Notes: a model not told the origin generated them from the sequence alone. A DNA stretch of 64,000 nt from Nostocoides sp. (GCA_016716625.1 JADJVJ010000006.1:434001-498000); one strand, 5' to 3'. Positions 8,850-17,600 are shown, counted from the stretch's first letter. A program made the numbers and translations.

Positions 8850-10339
8850 GGGTGCTCGTCATCGGTGCCGGCCTCTCCGGGCTGGCCGCCGCGTGCCACC
8901 TGCTCGGGGACGGCCACGAGGTCACCGTGCTCGAGCGCGAGGACCAGGTCGGTGGCCGCGCCGGCGTCCTGCTGCAGGACGGCTACACCTTCGATACCGG
9001 GCCGGTCGTCATGACCATGCCGGATCTGCTGGCCCGCACGGTGGCCGCGGCCGGGAGCAATCTCGCAGACCTGCTCACCCTGGAGCGGCTCGATCCGGGC
9101 TACCGCACGGTCCACTCGGACGGCACCGAGCTGCGGGTCCGGGCCGACATGGCCGACCTGCGGGCCGAAATCGCGGCGGTCTGCGGCCCCTCGCAGGCCG
9201 CCGGGTTCGATGCCTTCCTCGGGTGGCTGGAGACCCTGCACGAGACCGAGTTCGCACCCTTCATCGACACCAACTACAACTCCCTGCTCGACCTGCTCGC
9301 CCAACCCCGCGCCGCCGCACGGCTGCTTCGGCTCGGTGCCTTCGGCACCCTGGACGGGGCCGTCCGCCGGTTCTTCACCGACCCCCGGCTGCACAAGGTC
9401 TTCAGCTTTCAGGCGCTCTATGCCGGGGTGAGCCCGCGCCAGGCCCGGGCGTTGCTCGCCGTCATCGCCTACATGGACACCGTCCGCGGGGTCTGGTTCC
9501 CGCGGGGCGGGATGCACGCCATACCGCGGGCGCTCGCCGAGGCGGTGACGCGGGCCGGCGGAATGATCGCGCTGGAACAGAGCGTGACCGGCCTGGAGCG
9601 GGACGCCGGCGGCGCGGTCCGCGGGGTCCGGCTCGCGGACGGCAGCGCCCTGTCTGCCGATGCCGTCGTCTGCACCCTGGACCTGCCGGTGGCCTACGAA
9701 CGGCTGCTGAGGGACCTCACCCCACCCCGCACTGCCACCCGGGGCGCCTACTCCCCCTCCTGCGTGGTCTGGCACGTCGGTGTGCGCGGTGCCCTGCGGC
9801 CCGAGGTGGCCCACCACAACATTCACTTCGGGGCGGACTGGAACGGCGCCTTCACGGCCCTCATCCGGGACCGGAGGCTCATGCCGGACCCCTCCCGACT
9901 GGTCACCATCCCGTCCCTTAGTGACGCCACCCTCGCTCCGGCACAAGGACATTCGCTCTATGTGTTGGAGCCGGTCCCGCACCTGGATGCCGACCTGGAC
10001 TGGCGCGACGAGGGTCCGCGGATGCGGGATCGGCTGCTCGGCTTCCTCGACACCTCGGGCTACCCGAGCGACATCGTCACCGAGCACCTGGTCACCCCGC
10101 TGGACTGGGCCGCGAGCGGGCTCGCCCGCGGCACCCCGTTCGCCCTCGCGCACACCTTCCGGCAGTCCGGTCCGCTGCGCCCGAGCAACGTCGACCGCCG
10201 GGTACCCGGGCTCGTCTTCGCCGGCTCCGGCACCCAACCGGGTGTCGGCATCCCCATGGTCCTGGTCTCCGGTCGGCTGGCCGCACAGCGCGTCGCCGAG
10301 TATGCCGTGCGCCGCACCTCGCGGGCGGTCCCGGTATGA
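8846..10339 (+). CDS. crtI: Phytoene desaturase
   Basis: 497 residues. The N-terminus VIGAGLSGLAAACHL is the FAD dinucleotide-binding motif, followed by the family segments VGGRAGVLLQDGYTFDTGP and, at the C-terminus, FAGSGTQPGVGIPMV, the CrtI signature (GxGTxPGxGxP). It introduces the conjugated double bonds of lycopene into phytoene. The start is GTG at 8846, overlapping the crtE stop (GTGA); a longer frame from a TTG at 8834 lies inside crtE. Ends in a 4-nt ATGA overlap with the next gene. Confidence 0.93.
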   Translation: MRVLVIGAGLSGLAAACHLLGDGHEVTVLEREDQVGGRAGVLLQDGYTFDTGPVVMTMPDLLARTVAAAGSNLADLLTLERLDPGYRTVHSDGTELRVRADMADLRAEIAAVCGPSQAAGFDAFLGWLETLHETEFAPFIDTNYNSLLDLLAQPRAAARLLRLGAFGTLDGAVRRFFTDPRLHKVFSFQALYAGVSPRQARALLAVIAYMDTVRGVWFPRGGMHAIPRALAEAVTRAGGMIALEQSVTGLERDAGGAVRGVRLADGSALSADAVVCTLDLPVAYERLLRDLTPPRTATRGAYSPSCVVWHVGVRGALRPEVAHHNIHFGADWNGAFTALIRDRRLMPDPSRLVTIPSLSDATLAPAQGHSLYVLEPVPHLDADLDWRDEGPRMRDRLLGFLDTSGYPSDIVTEHLVTPLDWAASGLARGTPFALAHTFRQSGPLRPSNVDRRVPGLVFAGSGTQPGVGIPMVLVSGRLAAQRVAEYAVRRTSRAVPV

Positions 10340-11850
10340 GGGCCGTCGCGGACCCGCACCTCGCCGAGGGCTATGCCCGCTGCGCCGCCCTCACCCGCGA
10401 GCACGGGACGACCTACTTCTGGGGTGCCCAGCTGCTGCCGCTCGCGCGACGCCGCCACGTCCATGCCGTCTACGCGCTCGCCCGGCTCGCCGACGACATC
10501 GTCGACCTTCCGCAGGCACCCGGGGTCTCGTCGGCGGTGGCCCTCACCGAGTTCGAGACCCGGTTCTGGGGTGCCCTGGCCGGGGGAACGAGCCCGGACC
10601 CGGTGCTCGCCGCCATCGTGCACTCGGTGCGGTTGGCCCGGATCGACCCGGCCTGCTTCGAACGCTTTTTCCACGCCATGCGTACCGACCTCGTCCAGAG
10701 CCGCTACGAGACCTGGGCTGACCTGCTCGGCTACATGGACGGCAGCGCCGCGGTCATCGGCGAGATGATGCTGCCCGTGCTCGGCTCCGATGCCCGGGCG
10801 CTGCAGCCGGCCCGGGCGCTCGGCCTGGCCTTCCAGTTGACCAACTTCCTGCGCGACGTCGACGAGGACCTCGACCGGGGCCGGGTCTACGTTCCCCAGG
10901 AGGATTTGCGCCGGTTCGGGGCGGACCCTGCGCGCCGGGTCGCCGACGAGGGCTGGCGGGACCTCATGCGCTTCGAGATTGCCCGCAACCGGCGGCTCTA
11001 CCGGGAGGCCGACGACGGCATACCCCTGCTCACCGGAGGCGCCCGCCGCTGCGTGGCGACCGCCCGCGTCCTCTACGCCCGGATCCTGGACCGGATCGAG
11101 GATGCCGACGGCGACGTGTTCTCCGGGCGGCACGCGGTGCCCACGGCCGCCAAGGCCGCACTCGCCGCGCGCATGCTGGTCAGCCGGGACCCTTCCCGGG
11201 CGGTCCGCCGCGACCGAGCCGCCCAGCTCGACCCCAGCGGCTGGGTCGACGCCGACCCGGTCCAACTCGTCGACGAGGACGGGCACCCGCTCGCAGTCGC
11301 CGCCAAGTCCGCGATCCACCACGACGACACCCCGTTGCACTTGGCGTTCTCCTGCTACGTCATCGACACCGCCGGACGGGTCCTGGTCACCGAACGTGCC
11401 ACCGACAAACGGGTCTTCCCCGCGGTGACCACGAACAGCTTCTGCGGGCACCCGCTGCCCGGTGAGCCGCTCGCCGAGGCCGTGCTGCGCCGCGGCCGCA
11501 GCGAACTCGGCTTAGCGATCACCGCCGCGGACCTCACCCTCGTCGTGCCGGAGTTCCGCTACCGGGCCGCGAGCGGACACATCTGGGAGAACGAGCTGTG
11601 CCCGGTCTACCGTGCGGTGGTGCCCGCGGACACTGAGCCGGTGCCCGACCCTCGTGAGGTTCGGGCCGCTTCGTGGGTGCCCTGGAGCGACTTCACCGCG
11701 GCGGCAGCGCAGCCCGGTGCGCTTTCCCCGTGGAGCGTGGACCAGGTCGCGGCGCTGAATCTGCTCGGCAACGATCCGCTCGCCTGGCCCGCAGCGCCGG
11801 AGGATCGTCTCCCCCCAGCGGCGCGCCCACGTACGCAGGTGGCCGGGTGA
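10336..11850 (+). CDS. crtB-idi: Fusion protein: phytoene synthase (CrtB) plus type I isopentenyl diphosphate isomerase (Idi)
   Basis: 504 residues with two complete enzymes in one frame. Residues 1 to about 295 are phytoene synthase: DDIVD (53-57) and RDVDEDLDRGRVYVP (from 173) are the two Mg-binding aspartate motifs for joining two GGPP. Residues about 308-490 are a Nudix-fold IPP isomerase: NSFCGHP (367-373) holds the catalytic Cys and WENELCP (417-423) the catalytic Glu, with LHLAFSCYV before and SPWSVDQ after as in E. coli Idi. Both catalytic sets are intact, so the protein should make both DMAPP/IPP balance and phytoene. Starts and stops are 4-nt overlaps (ATGA, GTGA). No stop or frameshift between the domains is visible, so this is a genuine fusion, not an annotation join. 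Confidence 0.92.
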   Translation: MRAVADPHLAEGYARCAALTREHGTTYFWGAQLLPLARRRHVHAVYALARLADDIVDLPQAPGVSSAVALTEFETRFWGALAGGTSPDPVLAAIVHSVRLARIDPACFERFFHAMRTDLVQSRYETWADLLGYMDGSAAVIGEMMLPVLGSDARALQPARALGLAFQLTNFLRDVDEDLDRGRVYVPQEDLRRFGADPARRVADEGWRDLMRFEIARNRRLYREADDGIPLLTGGARRCVATARVLYARILDRIEDADGDVFSGRHAVPTAAKAALAARMLVSRDPSRAVRRDRAAQLDPSGWVDADPVQLVDEDGHPLAVAAKSAIHHDDTPLHLAFSCYVIDTAGRVLVTERATDKRVFPAVTTNSFCGHPLPGEPLAEAVLRRGRSELGLAITAADLTLVVPEFRYRAASGHIWENELCPVYRAVVPADTEPVPDPREVRAASWVPWSDFTAAAAQPGALSPWSVDQVAALNLLGNDPLAWPAAPEDRLPPAARPRTQVAG

Positions 11851-12530
11851 ACCTCGACCGCTACCACTACCTGCTCCTCATGGCCGGGTGCCTGCTCATC
11901 ACCCTCCCCCTCGAGGTGCTCTTGCGGGCCCGGGTCTACCGCCGACCCCGTCGGCTCTGGCGGGCCATGTGGCCGATGCTGCTGGTCTTCCTCGCGTGGG
12001 ACTACCTCGGTTTCAAGCGCGGGCACTGGTCCTATGCGGAGCAGTGGACCACCGGGTGGCTCCTTCCCGGCGGCATGCCGGTCGAAGAGCTCGTCTTCTT
12101 CCTCGTCATCCCGATCTGCGGCCTGCTCACCTACGAGGCCGTCGGCACCGTGCTGCAGGCCTGGCGCAGCCGGCGCGCGACCCGGTTGGTCCACGGGGGC
12201 CAGATGCCTGAGTACACCGTGCTCGGGGTCCTATCGGTGCTCGGCGTCGTCCTCGCCGAACGCTTCTGGTGGCGGACCGGGGTCTTCACGGAGAGCCGCT
12301 ACTGGTGGACCCTGGGCATCGTCGCGTTCTTCCAGTCCCTCGTCGACGGCTGGCTCACCAAACTCTCCGCCCCGATCGTGCTCTACGCGGACGGCCACTT
12401 CCTCGGGGTGCGGGCACCCTTCGACATCCCCGTCGAGGACTTCCTCTTCGGGTTCTCCATGGTCACCCTGACGATCTGCCTGTGGCGACGTCAGGAGCAG
12501 ACCCACCCTGCCTCCGAGGAGCACGCGTGA
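11847..12530 (+). CDS. crtYcd: Lycopene cyclase, CrtYc-CrtYd type in one polypeptide
   Basis: 227 residues, almost entirely hydrophobic helices. Two lycopene-cyclase domains are in tandem: the first with GGMPVEELVFFLVIP (about 75-90), the second with APFDIPVEDFLFGF near the C-terminus; P-V-E-E/D is the family's acidic motif. In most carotenogenic actinobacteria these are two separate genes of about 100 residues each (crtYc, crtYd); here they are fused as in archaea. It is expected to form beta-ionone rings from lycopene ends. The GTG at 11847 overlaps the preceding stop (GTGA); a longer frame upstream is a shadow in the crtB-idi gene. Confidence 0.85.
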   Translation: MNLDRYHYLLLMAGCLLITLPLEVLLRARVYRRPRRLWRAMWPMLLVFLAWDYLGFKRGHWSYAEQWTTGWLLPGGMPVEELVFFLVIPICGLLTYEAVGTVLQAWRSRRATRLVHGGQMPEYTVLGVLSVLGVVLAERFWWRTGVFTESRYWWTLGIVAFFQSLVDGWLTKLSAPIVLYADGHFLGVRAPFDIPVEDFLFGFSMVTLTICLWRRQEQTHPASEEHA

Positions 12531-13252
12531 CCCCCCGATCCTGGACCCTGTCCGAGGCCTTCGACCGGGCCGCGCCCTCGTATGACGCCATGGTCGCGCT
12601 CTCCCCGGGGTACCACGACCAGCTCGCGAGGGCCGCGGCTGCTCTGGTCGAGCGCCTGCCGGAGCAGGCCACCGTGCTGGACCTGGGGTGTGGTTCGGGA
12701 GCCTCAACCCAGGCCATCCTGGCGGCCTGGGAAGGCGCCGGGCGCCCCGCGAATGCGCTCACCGTCCTCGGCGTCGATGCGAGCGCCGGGATGATCGGCC
12801 AGGCGCTGCACAAGCGCTGGCCGGCCACGGTGACCTTCGGCATCGACGATGCCGTGCACTGGCTTGAGCGCCGCGCGGACGCGAGCGTCGACGGCATACT
12901 CGCGGCCTACCTCCTGCGCAACGTGACCGATCGGGAGGCCCTGGTGGCCGAGGCGGCCAGGGTGCTGCGCCCCGGCGGAGCCGTTGTGCTGCACGACTAT
13001 TCGGTGGCCGGCAGTCGTTCTGCCCGGATCTTGTGGGCCGGGATCTGCCACGGTGTCGTCATCCCGCTCGCGATCCTCAAACGCTCCGACGTGCCGCTGC
13101 ACCGCTACCTCTACACCAGTGTTCGGGACTTCGACTCGGTCCCGGAGGTCATGACGCGGCTCACCCGCGCCGGGTTCGGCCAACTCCGCCACCTCCGGCA
13201 CCGCGGCTGGCAGCACGGCATTATCCACACCGTCGTCGGGGTCCGCCGATGA
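12527..13252 (+). CDS. crtT: SAM-dependent methyltransferase of the carotenoid operon (CrtT-like)
   Basis: 241 residues, class I Rossmann methyltransferase: motif I VLDLGCGSG (about 45), an acidic VLGVDAS at the end of strand 2, and a UbiE-like RNVTDREALVAEAARVLRPGG. Streptomyces crt clusters carry a UbiE-type methyltransferase named crtT beside crtY and crtU; its exact substrate there is not settled, so the name rests on context. GTG start at 12527 overlaps the cyclase stop (GTGA); the stop overlaps the crtU start (ATGA). Confidence 0.75.
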   Translation: MTPRSWTLSEAFDRAAPSYDAMVALSPGYHDQLARAAAALVERLPEQATVLDLGCGSGASTQAILAAWEGAGRPANALTVLGVDASAGMIGQALHKRWPATVTFGIDDAVHWLERRADASVDGILAAYLLRNVTDREALVAEAARVLRPGGAVVLHDYSVAGSRSARILWAGICHGVVIPLAILKRSDVPLHRYLYTSVRDFDSVPEVMTRLTRAGFGQLRHLRHRGWQHGIIHTVVGVRR

Positions 13253-14847
13253 CCCACCCCGGCCGAGACCGCCGAGCCGTCCACCATCCCCCGGTGGCAG
13301 CCGGGTCGGCCCTCAGCGACCTGCCCGGGCAGCCCCGGGTCGTCGTCATCGGGGGTGGGATCGCCGGGCTTGCCGCCGCGGCCCAGCTGAGCGATGCCGG
13401 GGTCGCGGTGACCGTCCTGGAGCGCGAGGCTCAGCTCGGGGGCCGCGTTCGCTCGTGGCCGGTGAGCCTGCCGGATGGTTCGAGCGCCCAGATGAGCCGC
13501 GGCTTCCACGCCTTCTTCCGGCAGTACTACCAGCTCCGCGACCTGCTGCGCCGGGTCGACCCCGACCTCGGCATGCTCCGGCCGCTGCCCGACTACCCTC
13601 TGGTCCGCCACGGCGGCGGGAGCGACAGCTTCGCCGGGATCCCGCGCACGCCGCCGCTCAACCTCATCGCCTTCGTCGCGCGCAGCCCGAGCTTCACCCT
13701 CGCCGGGCTGCGGGGCGTCGACGTCGAGGCCGCGCTCTCACTGCTCGACGTCGACCTGCCCGCGGGGTACCACGCCCTCGACGGGGTCTCCGCGGCCGCG
13801 TTCCTCGACCGACTGCGGTTCCCCGAGTCGGCCCGGCACCTCGCCCTCGAGGTGTTCGCCCGGAGTTTCTTCGCCGACCCCGAGGACTTCAGCGCCGCCG
13901 AACTGCTCGCGATGTTTCACATGTACTTCGTCGGCTCCGCCGAAGGCCTGCTCTTCGACGTCCCCCGCGACGACTACGACTCCACCCTGTGGGAGCCGCT
14001 GCGGGCACAGCTCGCGGCCAGCGGCGTTCAGTTCCGGCTCGGCACCCTGGCCCGCTCCGTGGAGGTGAGCGCTCCCGACCACGTCGTCGTCGTCACCGAA
14101 CCCGCCGCGGGTGGGGAGGCGACCCTCCTGGAGGCCGACGCGGTCGTCATCGCCCTCGACCCGCCGGCGCTGCGCTCTCTCGTGGCACAGTCCCCCTCGC
14201 TCGGCTCCCCACTCTGGCGGGACACCGTGGCGGCGGTGCGCTCGGCCCCCCGGTTCATCGTCTGGCGGCTCTGGCTCGACGGTCCCCTCGACCCCTCGCG
14301 CCCACCCTTCCTCGGCACCAGCGGGTATGGCCGGGTGGACAACCTCTCCGCCCTGCACCTCTTCGAGGAGCACGCGGCGACCTGGGCGCGCTCCACCGGT
14401 GGGTCCGTCGTCGAGGTGCACGCGTATGCCGTCGACGCGGAGGTCAGCGAGGCCGAGCTCCGCGCCGATCTCGGTCAGGCACTCCACGAGGTTTGGCCGG
14501 AGACCGCCGGACTCGGCGTCATCCACGAGGAGTGGCTCGACCGGGCGGACTGCGTCCTGGTGCCGCCCGAGTCCTGGGCGTCCCGGCCCGGGGTGCAGAC
14601 CCCGGACCCCCGGGTCGTCCTCGCCGGGGACTGCATCCGGGTCGACCTGCCGGTGGCGCTCATGGAGCGTGCCGCGACCACCGGCGTGCTCGCCGCCTCG
14701 ACGCTCCTGCAACGGTGGGGGCGGCCCGGCGTCGGGGTGTGGACCGTTCCGCTGCGCTCGCGCCTCGGCCCCTGGCCCGGGTACGCCCGCCGCGGCATTC
14801 GGACGGCCCGCCGTATCTTTGCTCGACAGGAGACGATGAACCGATGA
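13249..14847 (+). CDS. crtU: Carotene desaturase/methyltransferase for aromatic ring formation (CrtU)
   Basis: 532 residues. After a 30-residue leader comes the FAD motif VVIGGGIAGLAAAAQL and VLEREAQLGGRVRSW, then a stretch with SRGFHAFFRQYYQLRDLLRR and EVFARSFFADPEDFSAAELL, which I recognise as characteristic of CrtU, the enzyme that turns beta-carotene ends into aromatic phi-rings (isorenieratene synthesis) in Streptomyces and relatives. With the cyclase just upstream the expected chain is lycopene, beta/gamma-carotene, isorenieratene. ATG at 13249, in a 4-nt overlap with crtT; a longer frame upstream is a shadow. Confidence 0.85.
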   Translation: MTHPGRDRRAVHHPPVAAGSALSDLPGQPRVVVIGGGIAGLAAAAQLSDAGVAVTVLEREAQLGGRVRSWPVSLPDGSSAQMSRGFHAFFRQYYQLRDLLRRVDPDLGMLRPLPDYPLVRHGGGSDSFAGIPRTPPLNLIAFVARSPSFTLAGLRGVDVEAALSLLDVDLPAGYHALDGVSAAAFLDRLRFPESARHLALEVFARSFFADPEDFSAAELLAMFHMYFVGSAEGLLFDVPRDDYDSTLWEPLRAQLAASGVQFRLGTLARSVEVSAPDHVVVVTEPAAGGEATLLEADAVVIALDPPALRSLVAQSPSLGSPLWRDTVAAVRSAPRFIVWRLWLDGPLDPSRPPFLGTSGYGRVDNLSALHLFEEHAATWARSTGGSVVEVHAYAVDAEVSEAELRADLGQALHEVWPETAGLGVIHEEWLDRADCVLVPPESWASRPGVQTPDPRVVLAGDCIRVDLPVALMERAATTGVLAASTLLQRWGRPGVGVWTVPLRSRLGPWPGYARRGIRTARRIFARQETMNR

Positions 14848-15857
14848 CCGCCCCCGCCCTGACCGAGCGGGTCCGTGAGGAACTACGCCGACGGATCCCG
14901 CTCACCTGGCTCCCGCAGCCGGCGCCGGCCCACCTTCGCGGCACCTGGCGGGAGGCGCGCCCCGGCCGCATCGAGGACTCCCTCGCCGCAGCCCTGGACC
15001 GCCCCACCGGTGGCTGGCAGGTCGCCGGGGCAAGCGCGGACGTGCCCGCCGATCGTTCCCTCGTGCGCACCCTGCTCGGCCGGGAGATCGTCCTCTGGCG
15101 GGACACCGACGGCAGCCTGCTCGCCGGCCCCGGATCCTGCCCGCACCTGGGCGCACTCCTGGACCGCTGCGACGTCGTGGGTGGCCAGGTCCTCTGTCGC
15201 TGGCACGGGATGCCGCTCGGACGGCATACGACGCCGCAGTGGGCCCGTTGGGAGGCTCACGACGACGGGGTCCTCATCTGGGTGCGGTTGCCCGAAAGCG
15301 CCCCGGAGGATGCCCCGACGGAGCGCCCCGTGCTCCCGGTCCGCCCCGACCCCAGTGCCTCGATCGCCGCCGTGGTGGCGATGCCGGCGACGTGTGAACC
15401 CCGCGACATCATCGCCAACCGGCTCGACCCGTGGCACGGGGCCTGGTTGCACCCCTACGCGTTCTCCCACCTGGCCGTCGACGAGGAAGCGTCGAGCAAT
15501 GATCGGCTCGTCCTCGACGTGGCCTTCCGGCTCGGCAGCCGCGTCGGGGTACCGGTCCGGGCAGACTTCACCACCCCGGATCGGCAGAGCATCGTCATGA
15601 CGATCCTCGAGGGCGAGGGGGCGGGATCGGTCGTCGAGACCCACGCGAGCGCGCTCACGGCTCCGGGGGCGCATCCCGCGCGGACGATGATGACCGAGGC
15701 GACCATTGCGACCTCACCGCGGGTCGGGTTCCAGCTCGCCCGCCACCTCTCGCGGGTGGTCACCGCGGGGATGCGGGCCACGGCACGGCAGCTCTGGGTC
15801 GACGACCTTGCTTACGCCGAGCGGACCTACACGCTGCGGCGGCGCGCCGACGGGTGA
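14844..15857 (+). CDS. Rieske [2Fe-2S] protein (DUF5914-like) at the end of the carotenoid operon
   Basis: 337 residues. The Rieske motif is visible as CPHLGALLDRC..., i.e. C-P-H-L (about 100) and C-R-W-H-G-M (about 119), giving the Cys-His/Cys-His cluster ligands. The C-terminal part contains NRLDPWHGAWLHPYAF, resembling the mononuclear-iron half of Rieske oxygenases (D-x-W-H-x-x-x-x-H), so it may hydroxylate or otherwise oxidise a carotenoid; this is inference. I recall proteins of this kind (DUF5914) beside crtU in other actinobacteria. ATG at 14844 overlaps the crtU stop (ATGA). It is the last gene; the next gene is convergent 31 bp away. Confidence 0.75.
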   Translation: MTAPALTERVREELRRRIPLTWLPQPAPAHLRGTWREARPGRIEDSLAAALDRPTGGWQVAGASADVPADRSLVRTLLGREIVLWRDTDGSLLAGPGSCPHLGALLDRCDVVGGQVLCRWHGMPLGRHTTPQWARWEAHDDGVLIWVRLPESAPEDAPTERPVLPVRPDPSASIAAVVAMPATCEPRDIIANRLDPWHGAWLHPYAFSHLAVDEEASSNDRLVLDVAFRLGSRVGVPVRADFTTPDRQSIVMTILEGEGAGSVVETHASALTAPGAHPARTMMTEATIATSPRVGFQLARHLSRVVTAGMRATARQLWVDDLAYAERTYTLRRRADG

Positions 15858-15888
15858 GCCGGCGCGCCGCTAGGCCGTGGGCGCGGAC

Positions 15889-16500
15889 TCAGGCTCGAGG
15901 CCGCGACATCGCCGCGTAGTAGTCCGAGGACTCGCGCTTGTAGAGCAGGAAGATGATGTATGCCGACAGCAGCCACATGAGGGCGCTGACGACGCGGCTC
16001 AGCATGGCCGAGGGCTGGCCGAGCCCCATGACGAACGACAGAGTGCTGATCGCGAAGAAGACCGAGGACAGGATCCTGGCCCACGACTTGCCCTGCCCGT
16101 TGGCCGATGCCATCCACAGCCAGAGACCCACGCCGAGAAGCCCGAAGACGACGGCCGTGATGATCCCGACGTTGACGAGGCTGTCGAGGGATTCGGGCTT
16201 GATGGCGCCCTTGCTGTTGGCGATTGCGTCGCGGGCCGCATCCTCGAGCTGCGAACGCAGGAAGAACACCGAGAGCAGGCTGATCAGGGAGAAGGCGGCA
16301 CCGACCTTCATGAGTTTCACCGCGAGGTCGATTGATGCCGGCCGGGACACCGGGGCAGCGGGCACGCCATACGGCGCGCCCATCGGCGGCGCCGGCGGCA
16401 TCCCAGGCATGGACCCGTAGGGCGGCGCCGGGGGCGGCGGGGGCGGGCCCTGGCTGCTCGGGTCCTCCGGTGGGGGTGGGAAGGAAGGGGGCTGGGTCAT
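15889..16500 (-). CDS. Proline-rich four-helix membrane protein of unknown function
   Basis: 203 residues. The first 60 are a cytosolic Pro/Gly/Met-rich tail; four hydrophobic segments follow (about 70-90, 115-140, 145-165, 170-190), with a conserved-looking WARILSSVFFAISTLSFV region. Many actinobacteria encode such P-rich tetraspan proteins without known role. ATG at 16500 (MTQPPS) is preferred because AGGAG lies 8 nt upstream; an ATG 18 nt earlier lacks a site. Convergent with the carotenoid operon. Confidence 0.65.
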   Translation of the reverse strand: MTQPPSFPPPPEDPSSQGPPPPPPAPPYGSMPGMPPAPPMGAPYGVPAAPVSRPASIDLAVKLMKVGAAFSLISLLSVFFLRSQLEDAARDAIANSKGAIKPESLDSLVNVGIITAVVFGLLGVGLWLWMASANGQGKSWARILSSVFFAISTLSFVMGLGQPSAMLSRVVSALMWLLSAYIIFLLYKRESSDYYAAMSRPRA

Positions 16501-16631
16501 CGCTGGCGCTCCTGTCATGGGCGTTCAGGCCGGGAAACTGCAGACCCAGGCTGCCACACCCCACCTGCGGGCGCCTCCCCACGAGGGTGGAGTTCGGCGT
16601 GTCCGCCCTCCGCCGGGCGACGGGCCCAGGC

Positions 16632-17600
16632 TCAGTGGCCGGCGCGCCGCCGAGCGACCTCATAGAGGGTGACCCCGGTGGCGATCCCCGCGTTGAGCGA
16701 CTCCACGGCCGAGGACATCGGGACCGAGACGATCTGGTCGCAGGTCTCGGCGACGAGCCGGGAGAGCCCCTTGCCCTCCGAGCCCACGACGACGACAAGG
16801 GGTTCGCTGGCGAGTTCGAGGTCGGGCAGTTCGACGTCCCCGTCCATGTCGAGGCCGATGATGAAGAACCCGGCCTTGCGGTAATCCTTGAGCGCCTGGG
16901 TGAGGTTGCCCGCCTGGGCGACCTTGACCCGCGCCGCCGCACCCGCCGAGGTCTTCCACGCCGACGCCGTCATCCCGACCGAACGACGTTGCGGCACCAC
17001 GACACCATGACCGCCGAAGGCAGCCACCGAGCGGATAATCGCGCCGAGGTTGCGCGGGTCGGTGATGCCGTCCAAGGCCACCACCAGGGGTATGCCGGGA
17101 GCCTCCGGGTCGATGAGGTCGGCCGGGTGCGCGTACTCATACGGCGGGACCTGGATGGCCAGGCCCTGGTGAACCGCACCCGCGGTGAGTCGGTCGAGTT
17201 CGCCGCGCGGGGTTTCCAGCATGGGGATCTTGCGGTTCGCCGCGGTGGCGATGGCCTCCCGGACCCGGTCGTCGGCATCGATCCGGCTGGCGACATACAT
17301 CGTCACGACGGGGACGTGCGCCCGCAGCGCCTCGATGACCGCGTTGCGACCGGCGACCATCTCACTGGAGGCCTTGTCCCGCCGGTGAGTCCCGGGAGAG
17401 CGGCCCGGCGCGGTCTTGGCCCCGGTCTTGGCTCCGGCCTGGGCGGCCTGGTGGGCCTTGTGATTGGGCCGGTCGGTCGCCTTGGGGGTGGGTCCGCGGC
17501 CCTCGAGCCCGCGGCGACGTTGACCCCCTGACCCGACGGTGGCGCCCTTCTTGGAGCCGGTCCGGCGGACCGCTCCGCGACGTTGTGAGTTGCCAGCCAT
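16632..17600 (-). CDS. rlmB: 23S rRNA 2'-O-ribose methyltransferase, RlmB/TrmH family
   Basis: 322 residues. A Lys/Arg/Gly-rich basic N-terminus (1-75) precedes the substrate-binding domain beginning VAGRNAVIEALRA and the SPOUT catalytic domain with VALDGITDPRNLGAIIRSVAAFG, VVVGSEGKGLSRL and PMSSAVESLNAGIATGVTLYE, the three knot motifs (N, E/G and S-x-x-x-S-L-N). It methylates G2251 of 23S rRNA in E. coli numbering. Three bases after cysS on the same strand, the usual actinobacterial cysS-rlmB pair. Confidence 0.92.
   Translation of the reverse strand: MAGNSQRRGAVRRTGSKKGATVGSGGQRRRGLEGRGPTPKATDRPNHKAHQAAQAGAKTGAKTAPGRSPGTHRRDKASSEMVAGRNAVIEALRAHVPVVTMYVASRIDADDRVREAIATAANRKIPMLETPRGELDRLTAGAVHQGLAIQVPPYEYAHPADLIDPEAPGIPLVVALDGITDPRNLGAIIRSVAAFGGHGVVVPQRRSVGMTASAWKTSAGAAARVKVAQAGNLTQALKDYRKAGFFIIGLDMDGDVELPDLELASEPLVVVVGSEGKGLSRLVAETCDQIVSVPMSSAVESLNAGIATGVTLYEVARRRAGH

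Noticed and set aside
8411..10237. 608-codon minus-strand frame opposite crtE/crtI
   Set aside because: Antisense shadow of crtE and crtI; no motif, no ribosome site, and both plus-strand genes are certain.
13455..14843. Upstream extension of the Rieske gene frame through crtU
   Set aside because: Arg/Pro/Gly-rich nonsense in another frame of crtU; the real start is the ATGA overlap at 14844.
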